Assembly (NCBI GenBank): GCA_023052935.1
Contig: CM041292.1
Coordinates: 102,487,406 to 102,551,405, forward strand
DNA length: 64,000 bases
Origin: Piezodorus guildinii
Taxonomy: Eukaryota; Arthropoda; Insecta; Hemiptera; Pentatomidae
Direction: 5' to 3'
Shown here: positions 35,269 to 47,700 of the stretch, piece after piece
Numbering within the stretch: the stretch's first letter is position 1
Layout: the number at the start of each line of letters is the position of its first letter
The notes under the pieces: generated by a model
What the model saw: the letters and a program-made list of their open reading frames with translations, nothing else
Told to the model about the DNA's origin: nothing
Database searches by the model: none
Made by a program: the position numbers and the translations under genes

Positions 35269-35657
35269 ACATCCTAAATACGGACTTTCAGTTTCATACG
35301 ACATTTTATTTTCGGATAGGATTAGATCATAAATACTTTGTACAAGACTTTCATTTGTACCTTGAAACGTATTTTTCCGTTGATAACATGCTAAAATTTT
35401 CACTATGCTAATACATCATCGTACTCTATCTTTCATATCTAGGTGGGTAAGTGAATTGATAATTGTAAACTGTAGAATATTGACTATTATAGCAAATTTA
35501 TTAAACAAAAAATGTGATGAAATTCATAAAACCAATAGGTTTCCAGTTGAATCAATGAAAGGAACTTGATAAAATCAATAACTGTTAGAAAGATTAACTG
35601 TTAAACAATATTGATTTTTTTTTTTAATGTTGATATCTTTAGCTTTAATTTTATTAA

Positions 35658-36751
35658 TCTATATATATATATAAAAATATCGTGTCACGATGTATGTCCG
35701 CGATAAACTCTGAAATTACTGAACCGAATTTGATCTAACTTCATAAGTATCTGTCATTTGGTCCGGCTTTGTTTGTTGTTTATTTATTTAACGTCACTTT
35801 ATGCTACTATGGCTAATTGGACGATGCTACAGTGGGAGTCCTAAACTTTTGCTTATCCAGGTTTTATTAGGGATCTTTAACGAGTACATGACATCGCACA
35901 GGCTCGGGACCACCTTTTAACGTCCCCTCCGAAGGACAGCATAACTATGGATGTTTTTACTCCCATTAAATAATCCTAGGATCACCTGTTGAACCCGGCA
36001 TAGGAGGCTGTTATGCTAACCACCCAGCTACAAGTGATATTTGGTCTGACTTAAAAGATAGGATAGTTTTTATCTATTATTATTACTATTCTAAATGGTT
36101 GAAAAAGATGTTTTTCTAAAATGTAAAACAAAATTTGTTTAACTGTGACAGCACTGGTTCCCAGTAAACCTTCCTATATATTTATATATGTAATTCTTAA
36201 TTCAAATATGTAATTATATTACATTAATTATAGTAATAAGTTAATTTGTCTTAAAAACACTTTCCCTATCAACCATAATTCTAACTTTAGTCTAATAAGT
36301 TGCCATTTTATTCTGTTAAATATACAATAGCGATGCAGTAGAAGTAGGCATACCCAAAATTACTCAATATATTTTAGCTGTAACGTAATCGTGGGATATA
36401 GTCACGTTTGCAACATTAATGTGATTGATATACATTGATCCAACGAATGGGAATATTTTTACTTGAAAACAGTTTTGATAATTGTAATTGGGAAAAATTT
36501 AATATTTATATTTCTTGAAAATTTATACGTGTTATAATAATGGAGTAGTTGTTGACCGTTTTGACTATATGGTAAAGAAGTTGGTTGAGGGAGCAGAGGT
36601 TGAGGAAACACTTCTTTGTTTCTTTATTACCACATCCCAAACAACTGCTCCATCATATGCGTTTTATAGTTACTACTCATAAACGCATTTATACAAATTT
36701 GAATAAAGGCAAATTAAAATATTCGCGAGCAAAGCCCCGGGTTACAGCTAG
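35658..36751 (+). mobile_element. Helitron-like non-autonomous element with a nested SINE
   Basis: The 5' end is A|TC followed by TATATATATATATAAAAATAT and the CGTGTCACGATGTATGTCCG block, a start seen in insect repeats. The 3' end is GCGAGCAAAGCCCCGGGTTA followed by CAGCTAG|T, so the element lies between A and T and ends in CTAG. A short imperfect hairpin (CGAGC-AAA-GCCCCG) sits about 10 bases before the CTAG, as in Helitrons. There is no Rep/helicase gene. The SINE at 35768-36038 was inserted later. I am fairly sure of the ends and less sure of the class. Confidence 0.55.
35768..36038 (-). mobile_element. SINE S1, nearly full-length, nested in the Helitron-like element
   Basis: On the minus strand the complete head, B box and body of S1 are present. 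The flanking repeats ATTTGGTCCGGC (35756-35767) and ATTTGGTCTGAC (36039-36050) form a 12-bp target duplication with two differences. Confidence 0.85.
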
Positions 36752-36802
36752 TAATGTAATATATTTGGTTAAATTGTATTTTTATTTTAAAATCACATTA
36801 AC

Positions 36803-39082
36803 GTCCTGATATCCTTGATATATTCGTTTCCTCTCAGATATCTTCCTCCCAATCCACAATCAAAACCCTAAATGACCTGTCATCTGATCATAGCCCAGTT
36901 CTTCTGCCTTGCACTCGAGCCTTGTTCCTAGACCTACCATTCCACTCTGATTACAGGACGAGTGGACTGGGACGGATTTAGAAGTGACTTGGAAGACAAA
37001 CTGGACTTAAAAATCCCACTTAAGACTAAACACGATATTGATAAAGCCGTTAAACAACTTACTGACTCAATTAGTAGTAGCATACTCGACAATACTACAA
37101 CCATTAATAATACTAACTCACAGGAGACTACCCTGCCACAGCACATTCGAATCTTGCTAAGGGAAAAACGCAGGGCAAGATCGAAGTGGCATAGGACTAG
37201 ATATCCGTCAGACAAAACTTATTATAATAAACTGACTAACAGACTAAAATCAGAAATCCGAAAATTAAAATTCAAAACTTACTCAACTTCACTGAAAAAC
37301 TTACTATTACAGACAGATCATTATGGATGACGACAAAAAAGCTACTGAAGTTCAAAGACTGTAATCATCCACTCCTAACTGATTCCCGTATCTGGACAAG
37401 ATCTGATGAAGAGAAGGCCCAGATATTCGGTCAGCACCTATTCCGAACCTTTAATCCACATCCAGATATCCATAATCCCGGTCACATTAAGTTTATAGAA
37501 GATGAGCTAGATATCCCACTCCAATTGGTCCTTCCTCCCAAAGCCTTCCATCCGTCAGAAATATCTAGCATTATTCAAAGTTTACCATCCCGCAAAGCTC
37601 CTGGGCATGATCTTATAACTTCCCATATTTTAAAACTACTTCCTCGAAAAGCTATCCTCTATCTCACTTACATATATAATTCCGTACTCCGCTCCACGTA
37701 CTTTCCTACTTCCTGGAAATTATCCATTGTCAAAATGATACCCAAACCTCAGAAACCGCCAGATAATCCATCTTCTTACCGTCCTATCTCACTTTTACCA
37801 ATCATGGGCAAAATCTTAGAGACGCTTATACTGAAACGTCTATATCCCATCCTAGATACTAATTCCATTATTCCTGATCACCAGTTTGGATTCAGAACGT
37901 CCCACTCCACTATCCAGCAATGTCATCGTGTGGTGGACGTTGTCTCGTCTACATTGGAGCGCGGCTTGTATTGCACGGGAGCCTTCCTCGATGTGGAACA
38001 GGCCTTTGACCGAGTCTGGCACCCAGGATTGCTTTACAAGCTCCGCAAATTCCTCCCTCCTACATACTTCCTTATCATCCAGTCCTACCTCACTGGCAGA
38101 TCCTTCAAAGTAAATCATAATAATTCCTATTCATCCATTTTTAGTCAGTTTGCTGGTGTTCCTCAAGGCAGTAACCTAGGACCCATCCTTTACACAGTTT
38201 ATACAGCTGATATCCCATCCCATCCTAACACTTTCCTTTCTACCTATGCTGATGACACATGTGTGTTATCAGTCAATGCTGATCCAACTATTGCCTCTCA
38301 AACTCTCCAATCCCACATCAGAGACCTTGAAGTATGGTGTCAGAACTGGAGAATTAAAATAAATGCCAACAAATCCAGCCAAATTACCTTTACCCTTCGT
38401 CGTAAACCAATGACATCCTGCCCTACTGTCTCCTTCAATAATGCTCCTCTTGTCCCGGTTGAACAGATCCGATATCTAGGACTACACCTTGACAAACGCC
38501 TTACATGGAACCCTCATACAAGACTGAAACGACAAGAAACTGCACGACGTTTTCGACTACTTCAACACTTACTTGACAAACGTTCCAATCTTCCACTTAA
38601 CTACAAAAGGCTCATCTACATGACTATCATACGGCCTATATGGACTTACGGAGTAGAGCTTTGGGGCTCTACTAAACCATCAAATTCTTCCCGTATCCAA
38701 TCCCTACAATCCAAAATCCTGCGTAAAATCCTCAATGCTCCTTATTTTGTAACTAATAAACTGATCCACAAAGACCTTAATATTCCGTATGTTGCTGATT
38801 TGGCCCGATCTAGATACCATTCCTTTCATGACAAACTCCATTCCCACCTAATCCTCTAGTTTCAATCCTTTCTTCCTCTTCAATTCCCGACAATCCTCCG
38901 AGCGTCTGAAAATGAGATGGCCCCGAGACCTTCTAGTTTAAAATAGTTACAGGAGTGCTACCATTGGGTAGTTCTTCTACAAGTCTCTCCATGTCATTTT
39001 TCTAATATCATATTTACTTGATGTATTTTTTGAGTACAGTTGTAAATTTCAATAAATTATGTTTAAAAAAAAAAAAAAAAAA
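36803..39082 (+). mobile_element. Jockey-type non-LTR retrotransposon, 5'-truncated, with poly(A) and target duplication
   Basis: This is the longest Jockey copy in the window. It begins in the last part of the endonuclease domain and ends in poly(A) (39065-39082). The flanks read AAAATCACATTAAC (36789-36802) and AATCACATTGAC (39081-39092), a target-site duplication that overlaps the poly(A) and has one difference. The 3' untranslated region contains GGAGTGCTACCATTGGGTAG and TACAGTTGTAAATTTCAATA. It defines the family to which the fragments at 14625, 26826, 34705 and around 60000 belong. Confidence 0.9.
36836..38859 (+). pseudogene. Jockey ORF2: endonuclease end and full reverse transcriptase, frameshifted
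   Basis: The first codons give NDLSSDHSPVL, the SDH block that closes AP-like endonuclease domains. A frame change near 36960 leads to a charged linker (36962-37330). A single missing base near 37320 leads to the long open frame 37327-38859 of 510 codons. It contains the whole RT: SSYRPISLLPIMGKILE, the FLDVEQAFDRVWH palm block, AGVPQGSNLGPILYTVYTAD and the catalytic STYADDTCVLS, followed by WRIKINANKS and RYLGLHLDKRLTW. The C-terminal part has WTYGVELWGSTKP and LNAPYFVTNKLIHKDL. It ends early because of one more shift near 38845; the true end would correspond to the PDNPPRRL segment of other copies. RT residues look intact, but the missing endonuclease and the breaks make the copy non-autonomous. 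Confidence 0.92.
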
Positions 39083-39092
39083 TCACATTGAC

Positions 39093-39756
39093 TATGATAT
39101 TTTTACATTTTTTTCAGTATACTTTAAATTTAAAAATATTAACAACTTGCACTTTATTTTGTTTTTAATTAGTTTTAAATATCAGTGTTGACCATTTAAA
39201 TAAATATTAAATATTAATTTGATTATAACAAATTTGATCAAAATCGGAGAAAAATACTTGATTAATTTGAAAGATGACATGCCTGGGTAGGAGGGTTCCT
39301 ATAACGATCCAGCCAACAGCTTCCACCCACACCTATTTGTGCATGCGTGTTAGGGTTTATTGCTGCTTTTTATCAAACTATTATTTTACTCAATTAAAGT
39401 TTACAATTTATTATTTTTAAATATTACTTTTTAATAACCGTGTCCTAACGTGTGGGTTAGTTTAACTGTAAGTATTTTTTTTTAAATAGCAAAATTGTAC
39501 TCTTTTAAACTTCTACTTCTTAAACTTAAACTTTAGTTCTGCACACTGACACTAAAAATATGTAAATTGTATTTAGTTTTTGTAGGCTGTTGACTTGTAG
39601 TATATTTTCGATGTCATGTTGGTCGCCATGTTCGGATAAGAATGGTCTTAAATATTTTACTCTGTCTTCAATCAGTTTTTCACAGGAGAGTAAAATGTGG
39701 AATAAGCTATTTGGAATAAATTGGTAACAAAAAAGGCAGTTTTCTCGTGATTTAAA
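39093..39756. other. AT-rich sequence, nothing recognised
   Basis: No frames or repeat ends that I can support. Confidence 0.35.
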
Positions 39757-39903
39757 AGGGGTACTCCACTACGTTTGCTATAGCATGGTATTTGTGCTAT
39801 TGTGCTAAACCCATCAATTTTATACTGGAAATAACTGTAGAAACTCGACGGTTTAGCAAAATAACACAAATAGCATTCTATAGCAAACGTAGTGAGTACC
39901 CCT
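39757..39903. mobile_element. Short inverted-repeat element (MITE-like), 147 bp
   Basis: Arms of about 52 bp starting AGGGGTACTC and ending GAGTACCCCT contain CTACGTTTGCTATAG and its complement. They pair almost perfectly around a loop of about 45 bp that includes ATCAATTTTATACTGG. Only a possible AAA flanks both sides. It can fold as a long hairpin. I do not recognise the family. Confidence 0.65.
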
Positions 39904-40186
39904 AAAGTTGAAAATGTTCTGCTACTTATAAAATTTGATTAATTTACAACTGGAAAAAACTCTATACATAGGGTTGTAATTGGAAATCACGGATCGATGG
40001 ATATCTGTGGGGGGGGGGGTATTATACTTCCACTTACCTATATACGAAAGTACATTTAAAGGTGTTACAGCATCAAAATTGACCCACCAGAAATTTTATG
40101 GAAGACGGCTCGAGTTTTGAACCTCTTGTCATGTTTACCTTCATATCTAGTTATCTCGAGCCTGGCAAGGTCAAATTTAAGTTCTT

Positions 40187-40475
40187 GTTTGTTTGTTTAT
40201 TTATTTAACTTCACTTTATGCTACTATGGCTAATCGGACGATGCTACAGTGGGAGTCCTAAATTTTGCCTATTCAAGTTTTATTAGGATAGGGATCTTTA
40301 ACGAGTACCTGACATCGCACAGGCTCGGGATCACCTTTTAACTTCCCCTCCGAAGAACGGCGTAATTAAGGATTTTTTACTCCCATTAAAAAATCCTAAG
40401 ACCACCTGCGGGTTTGAACCTGTGACCTTTAGCATGGGAGGCTGTTACGCTAGCCACCCAGCTACAATTGATCCC
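40187..40475 (-). mobile_element. SINE S1, full-length copy with perfect 13-bp target duplication
   Basis: Head, B box, body and A-rich tail are all present on the minus strand. AATTTAAGTTCTT occurs at 40174-40186 and again at 40476-40488 with no difference. Confidence 0.92.
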
Positions 40476-40960
40476 AATTTAAGTTCTTTATGTAATTGTT
40501 AAAGATGTAATTGTAATTGTTTATGTTTTGTAAGTTGTTACTGACGATCCACGGAGCATTAGCAGGGAAAAGTAAAGAACAATAATAAAAACTAATAAAG
40601 TTATTGATTAAAAAATCCATAGCAAAAGTTGTTTAGCTAAAAATTAATATAGTTAATTGCTGTTAAAAAGTTAATTAAGTTTCATAGATGAATGTGAAGA
40701 TAATAAAGAAAACAACAGAAGCTAATAAAATATCTTTCAAATCATTGTATTTTCATTTTAATATGAGTAGAGTACACTCAAAAAAGCTTGGTAAAAGAAA
40801 GAATAGTGTTTATTTCAATATTTTACATTCAACAGCATTAACTATTTATCTTTAGTTTCAGCTTAATTGACGTAAAATTTAAAATAAAATAAAGTAATTA
40901 ATGTGAATTTTATTGTCAAATATTCCAAAATGCTTAAACTAAAAAAAGTAGCTATTTATA

Positions 40961-40995
40961 CTATCCCCTTCCCCTCCCCTCCCCCCCCCAAAAAA

Positions 40996-41043
<48 letters not shown>
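40961..41043. repeat. Compound low-complexity tract: C-rich, poly(A), (TA)n
   Basis: CCCCTTCCCCTCCCC runs into a C run, then about 25 A residues, then TA dinucleotides. Confidence 0.9.
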
Positions 41044-41045
<2 letters not shown>

Positions 41046-41494
41046 GTTAATTTATTAATATGCATTTAAAAAAATATTAAAATGCAAAACCAAAGCGTTA
41101 ATTTATGCAAGAGCAAAATAAGTAGAACAGTGGTTCCCAGCTAGTGGTCCGCGATAGGTCATTTGGAAATAATTTTAAATTAATTTAACGTATAGTATTT
41201 GTAAAGACTTGGCTTTTATTAAGAATCACATTCTCTATACGGACAAATTTGACATCCTCTGTAGTATAATTGTATCATTGCTGGTGATCACAGGTGCCCT
41301 ACTACTGCATAATCACAACCTTAAAATTGGTCGGTTTCTAACATTTCGAAAATAATGAGCTCAAAGGACAGGTGTATCGCAAAAGATAATGAACGATATT
41401 TGATTTCTTTATGATTATTTGATAAAATACTTATTTTGTATAAGTTTTAAGTTTTTAATTTATTCTCATTTTAGATTAATTATTATTCTGCTAT

Positions 41495-41690
41495 GGTCAA
41501 TCAGACGTTATAGTAGAAGTCCTTAATTTTGCCCATTCAGGTTTTACTAGGATGGCGATGTTTAACGGCGGGTAACTGACTTGGCGCAGGCTCTGGACAG
41601 CCATTTTACGTTCTCTCTGAGGCACGGCATAACAAAGGATTTTTCAATTAAAAAAATCCCAGCGCCATATGCGAGGATCAATATTAAATT
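41495..41690 (-). mobile_element. SINE S1, strongly diverged partial copy
   Basis: Landmarks of the S1 body are recognisable in order (ATGGTCAATCAGACG, TTTTGCCCATTCAGGTTTTA, GGCACGGCATAACAAAGGAT), with many substitutions. The B box is degraded. Confidence 0.6.
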
Positions 41691-41848
41691 TCAGTTATCC
41701 ATTGTTTGGAGGATTGAAGTAAACTCCTAGAACCTGGTTCCTTTTTCTTCATTACCATTTATCCAACTAGGCCAGAGTACATTAGAATACTTACGGTGAA
41801 GGCTTTTCGCAGGAAATGTACGTGATACAGTGTAGCCCACTAAAAATC

Positions 41849-41872
41849 CAAATATATATATATATATATATA
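41849..41872. repeat. (TA)n microsatellite
   Basis: Short pure TA run. Confidence 0.85.
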
Positions 41873-41899
41873 AGGTCCTCACCATTAAAATGATTAGAT

Positions 41900-44800
41900 A
41901 AAGGGTTCCGCGAAAAATGTTTGTTGGGAACCACTGAAGTAGATCATTGAGATAAGAAAGTTTAGTCGAAACCAATCAAATCATCTTAATTCATACTTAA
42001 TGTTTAGTGCATATTTACATGTTATCATATAGAACTCCGATTGTAATTACACCTTTCATGTGCATGGTAAATCTGCAATACCGGAGATTGAAAGTAATTA
42101 ATTTCTATTCATTTTACCAGTATTTCATATTTTCTTCTGGTATAAGAGAAAAAAACTGCAACTTTCTAAATGTGTATAAATAAGAAATAAACGAAACGAA
42201 GTAATAATATTCAATACCTAATATTCGATAGCCTTCAAGTTATTTTAGTTACAACATGCCTTTGGTATGATTAAAAATCTTTTCGAAGGTCGTTTGTCTC
42301 TGGAGAAATCAGTGGGATAATCTTCATCGTTTATTTTTGAAGAATTCCCTGTTTTTGGCAACAGCCATTCTGTGCATTCCTTTCTTTCCTGGGACAAAAA
42401 ATTGAGCGACCATGGGAAAAAAGTGCTGTTCATTTTTAACTTGAATCAAATCAGAATATGAATAGTTTGAACTATTTTCTTAATGGTAAATCAAGATGAA
42501 AAAGGGACCGAAGACTGCTTTCAAAGAATCTCTAATTTAATTTTTTGTTTTTATTTTTTATTTAAATGCATCTACCCACTAAGGGTCATTAGCATATTAC
42601 ATACATGATATGGTCAATATAACATTTGTTTTGTTTTTTTCTCTTTAACATTGTTAATAAACTATTTATAATTATATAAACTATAATTATAATTTAATTA
42701 TTGTCTTATTTAAGTATCTAATTTACTAAAGTACTAAAACTTTAATAATAAAATACGTATATTATTACTTAAATATCCACTTTCGAGATAAGTTTCTTGA
42801 TTGTTGGGCCGACACGTCTAAATAAAAAATAGTTTAAATTTACAATTTAAAAGGTTACATAATTTGTTTACAATGTAAAATTTATAAATAGGGCAAATAA
42901 TTCTGAACAATTTAGGAATAATTTTAAGCAAATTCTAAAAGTTGTATGCATAGTGAAATTTATGATTAATGTAAACAATTACGTAATTATGAAAAATGTA
43001 AATAATCATGTAATTATGAACATTACAAATAATTATATAATTATAAAGATATTTTATGTATGTACAATGTAAAATTAATAACAAATGCAAACTATGACGT
43101 AATAGAAAATTGTAAACTAGAACATCTTAAAGGCTGTATGCATGTTATTGATTAAGCATTCATTAAATGTTTTATTATTATTCGTGTGATTTATTTATTT
43201 ATACCAAGGTCGTAGACAATAATTTGCATATAATTAAACTTTTAGTTGAAATTTATATATATCTGTAAAATATTCCGCATTTTATACTTTAGTTGGAAAA
43301 AGCAAAACATTAATATTCTTTAATATTTTCATCTTATATTCATCAGCATTTCCTTTTTTTAATTTTTCTAAAATATACATTTATGAAATGGAGCCTCTGA
43401 AAGGAAAGGAATGCTAGTTACTATTAACTTCGCCAAAAACAGGGAATACCTCCAAAAAAATAAAATAAATAAACGGTGGGTAATAACCCACTGATTACGT
43501 CAAATACATTTGACCTCCAAAAATATTTTATATCCAACAAAAATCGTGATGTAACTAACAATAAAAAAATCTGGAAACTAAAGAAAAAGTACTTCATGTT
43601 TTATCGCTACTTCTTTTGTTTGTATTTATAAATATTCATAAAAATGTATACATATTAGGAAAACATAAAATGCATTTTTAAATTTTTATGAATAGTGACT
43701 AAATAAAATTATTAAATTTTAGGAATTTCATCAAATTGTGTTATTTGCTTGCGTATGCTGTGACATCCTCATTTAGCGTTTTTGCATAAATTACTTATAG
43801 TTGATAAAGAAGTTTAGTTTTAAATCATAATGACACACGGTACCACTAGAAGTAGTGTTTGTTATAAATATTATATATTTTCGTATGTCTGAAGTTAGGT
43901 GTCAAGATTTACGGATGGACTTCTACTTAGTTTTCAGTTTTAAACTTCTATGTAAAAATAAACGTAAAATTAAATTAATTATAATTGTACCTATCTTTAT
44001 AAATCGATAATTAGATAAAAATAATAATTCGTCTAATTAATATTTGAAACAAAAACTCTCCTTTTCTTTAGCGATAGATTACTCCAAAAATATTAAGGAA
44101 ATACCAGTTTTTATTCTAACATTTACTTGTGCCAAACGTGCAGGTTTTCACTTATGCCTTTTTTATCTCATTCCTTCTAAAACATTTGTAATGAGACGTT
44201 ACTTATTCGAAAATAAATTGTTGATAAGCAAACTTGTCCTTGTGTTATAGCTTAAGGCTAAACTCAAGTTCGACAGTTTTTTTCAGAATTCTTCCGTAAA
44301 TTATCTTTCGTTTTCATAATGTATAAAGCAAAAAACAATCATTAAGATAAACAAGCCGTTAGCTAAACATCTAATACAAATGACCTGATCAAACTTTTGC
44401 TCCAATTGAATAAATATATTTTAGTTATATCATAAACCAATGACTTATTTATTTTAAAGTTATCTACTGATTAGCAGTTTAATAAATAAAAGCCCCTGAT
44501 TGGCTGGGTTAAAGCTAAGAAAATGTGGTATTTAACTGTTGGTTCGTTTCTGGGATTCACCTTTATACAATGATTTCGTAAGCCGTTTACATGTATGGTT
44601 ACATTTATGGTTTGTTTAATTTCATAGTATAACAGTATTTTTTCTTTATTTTGGTCTTAAATTAAGGGTTGCTTGCAAAAATTTCATTTTTAAGGCACAT
44701 AAAAAATAATGAGTTAAAAATTCACCATCATTACGCATTATATTATATACAATCATTTATGTCTAAAACTCCATTTAATCTCTTTAAAAATTCAACTGGG

Positions 44801-45019
44801 AAGCCATAACACTGGGCATTATGCTTTGCAAGAATGATTAACTCAACAAGTGTTAACACACTTATAACATCTATCTTGTTGACAACTTCTATTCTTTTAG
44901 GATGTATTTAATATAAGTTGTTACGGTTTCTAACTTAATTTTCTGGTTTCGTGATAATAGTATTGGATAGTGGCAAAAACTAAAGAAAAGCGTTGTTAGT
45001 TATAATTGATTACTTCTAG
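41900..45019. other. AT-rich sequence, nothing recognised
   Basis: Three kilobases without repeat boundaries or frames that show any motif. The 42940-43130 part repeats ATTATGAACATTACAAATAAT-like phrases irregularly. Confidence 0.35.
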
Positions 45020-45524
45020 AAGCTGGTTGTTGGTTAGAAGGTGGTTTTCCAATGGATATCAGGCCACTGTGGTATCCATGGGAATGAAGTAGCCGACAAG
45101 CTGCCAAAAGTAGCTGCAGCTTCGGAACAGTCGGACTATCTAATTTCTTATGGTAAAGCTAAGGACGAAGTTAAGAGGACAAATTATGCTCTACTAATGG
45201 ATTCCCTAAGAGAAAATACGATCAACAAACGCTGGGACAAACTCTTTCTAGAGGAAGAACGGATACCGGTAGATTTGAAGAGAAGAGATGCTGTTGCACG
45301 GTTCAGAATGATTATCGGTCATGATTACCTGGCGAAGCACTTGCATCGGATCGGAGTGGTAGAGTTTCCACTTGGCTGCCTTTGTTATGCGAATAGTGAA
45401 ATGGATGCAGCTAGAAGTATCCTCCCGATTACAAAATATAAGAGCTAAAACTCCATCAAGATCGGTGTGGTATTGGGCTTCCAGATACCTTATGGCGAAA
45501 GCCGAAATGGGAAGGCATAATTAA
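45020..45524 (+). pseudogene. RNase H domain and C-terminus of an I/Loa-type non-LTR element, fragment
   Basis: Some non-LTR clades encode an RNase H after the RT, which removes RNA from the RNA-DNA hybrid. The open frame at 45041-45448 starts with FQWISGHCGIHGNEVADKL; the H-x-G-I-x-G-N-E-x-A-D signature is the last catalytic motif of such RNase H domains. It continues with a helical region (DAVARFRMIIGHDYLAKHLHR) and a damaged knuckle (CLCYANSEMDAARSIL). After a frame change near 45440 the end reads SVWYWASRYLMAKAEMGRHN then TAA at 45522-45524, a typical C-terminus for these elements. The earlier RNase H motifs, the RT and the endonuclease are absent, so this is a 3' fragment. Confidence 0.72.
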
Positions 45525-46089
45525 AAACAAAATCTTCCAGAAGCTAATTACATTTACATGGTATAATATTAGTACAATGCCAATTAATACACGGATTTAG
45601 TGTGGAGTTAATTAGACAATAATCCAACTTCAAAGATTTTTGATCTCTCAATTATATCTGATGTCTACCACTCCATTCGGTCATTTGGAAGATAAAAAAA
45701 TGTTTTTTTTACTTGAGGAGTTTTTGCTGGCCCACAGTGGAAAATAAATCACGATTTAATGGCCAATATTCTATAATTCTTGATCTATTTAAAATAATTA
45801 TTTTTTTTATAAGTTCAAAGCCCTTTGTGGTGTAGGTTGAAATTCTCAGGATTTGTTGGATTGTAGAGGATCTCTTGCAGTTGAAAATAAATTAAAAATT
45901 CTTTTTTCATTTATGAGTATGGGTTATCCTTTATTAGTGATAGTAAAAAAAATTTACTTATCTAGATTTTTCAAATTATTTTAAATTTATCATTAATGGA
46001 TCAACAATTTTGGCCGCTAATTTTTTTTTTTTTAATTCATTGACGGTTGAGTCTAACATTCCGTCATATCGTAGAATGATTTTCCTTAG
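45525..46089. other. AT-rich sequence, nothing recognised
   Basis: May contain the decayed 3' untranslated region of the RNase H-bearing element, but no tail can be identified. Confidence 0.3.
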
Positions 46090-46098
46090 AATTCAGTT

Positions 46099-46211
46099 GG
46101 ATCCCTATCCTAATAAAACCTGGTTAGGCAAAATTTAGGACACCCACTGTAGCATCGCCCGATTAGCCATAGTAGCGTAAAGTGACGTTAAATAATTAAA
46201 TAAACAAAACA
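46099..46211 (+). mobile_element. SINE S1, 5'-truncated copy with 9-bp target duplication
   Basis: Only the last part of S1 is present (ATCCCTATCCTAATAAAACC onward) with its AATAAACAAAAC tail. AATTCAGTT flanks it at 46090-46098 and 46212-46220. Truncation at the 5' end with a target duplication fits target-primed reverse transcription. Confidence 0.85.
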
Positions 46212-46289
46212 AATTCAGTTTAATTCAAGTTTGATAATGTCAAATAATACTCTAGCATTCTCTATTAAAAAAACAAACAAAAAAACTTA

Positions 46290-47068
46290 GCCCTTTTTTC
46301 ATTTTTTCATCTATAACTCGAAAACGGTGCTTCGTATAGAAAATATCTATCCTTTTAAAATGTAAGAACGTTAAATTTCCTTTCTGAAAATCACCTTAGT
46401 TATTGAATTTGATTCAGTAATTTTGCCGCAATCGTTAGTCAGAAATAGTCCAATTTTCTTGAAAAACCTAATTTGGTCACTAAGAGACAGTAGAAAACTT
46501 CAAAACAACTATCCAAATCTAAAAAAGTCGTTTAATGAAAGTTGCAGATCATCATATTTTAAGTCTAAAACCCTCTTTAAATTTCTAATTCGGTTGGTAC
46601 GAGCCTTAAAAAAAGATATTTGTTTATCGATTTTCCTCTAGACTACGGCATCATTCACAGTAGAATTGGTCTGCCGCATCCAGCAAATATTTCTCATTAG
46701 CCTTTGAACGCATGCAGAGGAAAAACTGATAAACAAATATTTTTTTTAAGGTTAGTACGAACCGAATTAGAAATTTAAAGAGGGTTTTAGACTTAAAATA
46801 TGATGATCTGCAACTTTCATTGAACGACTTTTTAGATTTGGATAGTTGTTTTGAAGTTTTCTACTGTCTCTTAGTGACCAAATTAGGTTTTTCAACAAAA
46901 TTGGCCTATTTCTGACGAACGATTGCGGCAATTTACTTAATAAGATTTAATAACTAGGATGACTTTTCGAAAGGAAATTTAACATTCTTTTATTTTAAAA
47001 AAAAAGATATTTTCTAAAGGAAGCACCGTTTTCGAGTTATAGGTAAAAATCTGAAAAACAAAAAAAGT
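46290..47068. repeat. Long hairpin-forming inverted repeat, arms of about 350 bp
   Basis: The left arm (46290-46639) and right arm (46717-47068) are reverse complements over their whole length with scattered differences and small indels. They surround a 77-bp non-repeated loop (46640-46716). Landmarks in the left arm such as TATAACTCGAAAACGGTGCTT, GTCACTAAGAGACAGTAGAAA and TGCAGATCATCATATTTTAAG all reappear complemented in the right arm. The 72-codon frame inside the left arm is probably incidental. No terminal repeats or target duplication were found outside the arms. Confidence 0.85.
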
Positions 47069-47229
47069 GCGGGAAATTCGAGGCTTTTCGGCCAAAAAAA
47101 GTTAAGCTCGCCACCTGTAATGGTGCAAACTCAGATTACTTCTATTTAGAATCATTAAAAGGTATTAAAACGATTTCCAGCTTTGTCCGAAATAATTCCC
47201 TCAATACTTGTATTTTAGCCTTATTTTAG

Positions 47230-47700
47230 TGGGTTATATACAGTTGACAACTCCAGGTCAATCATCAACTGTTCTGCTTAGGAGGTTTCGTCTTAATTAG
47301 TAGGGTCCACGTTTTTCGCAGATGTGTCCCCAACTGGGCTGACCATATACGCCATCCCCAATACTGACCATCTGCTATTGGGCAGTTACCCCGATAGTGT
47401 TAAAGGGATTCGATTCATGTCCAGTGAAACAATGACTACGGAGCGGTTGTTCCCGGTATGGCAGTGCTGAAGGATCGGCTCCCACGCTTAGCCCTCCCTT
47501 CAAGGAAACCTCTCGTTTTTCAAGTGTCACTCGTTGCTTGTTCTAGAAAGTAGCGCTTTGCACGCTCAGAGTAGTTCTTACTGAGTAATATTACCTTCCT
47601 GTAACGGCATCGGTGCAAGAGTGTGTCGGCAGTAGATCTCGTGTCACTCTTGGAAACCACAGGTCATTCGTTTCAAGAAACATCTCCAGAGAATGTATCA
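47230..47700. other. GC-richer unassigned segment
   Basis: Composition differs from the flanks (for example GGGCTGACCATATACGCCAT and GTAACGGCATCGGTGCAAG). Frames on both strands are closed by stops and no RNA or transposon signature is recognised. It could be a decayed element or a fragment of a gene. Confidence 0.3.

Noticed and set aside
40000..40045. Start of another Y copy (CCACTTACCTATATAC after a G run)
   Set aside because: Only about 16 bases match; too short to support a copy.
46423..46641. 72-codon frame in the left hairpin arm
   Set aside because: No motif, and the complementary arm does not keep the frame; the hairpin is the better explanation.
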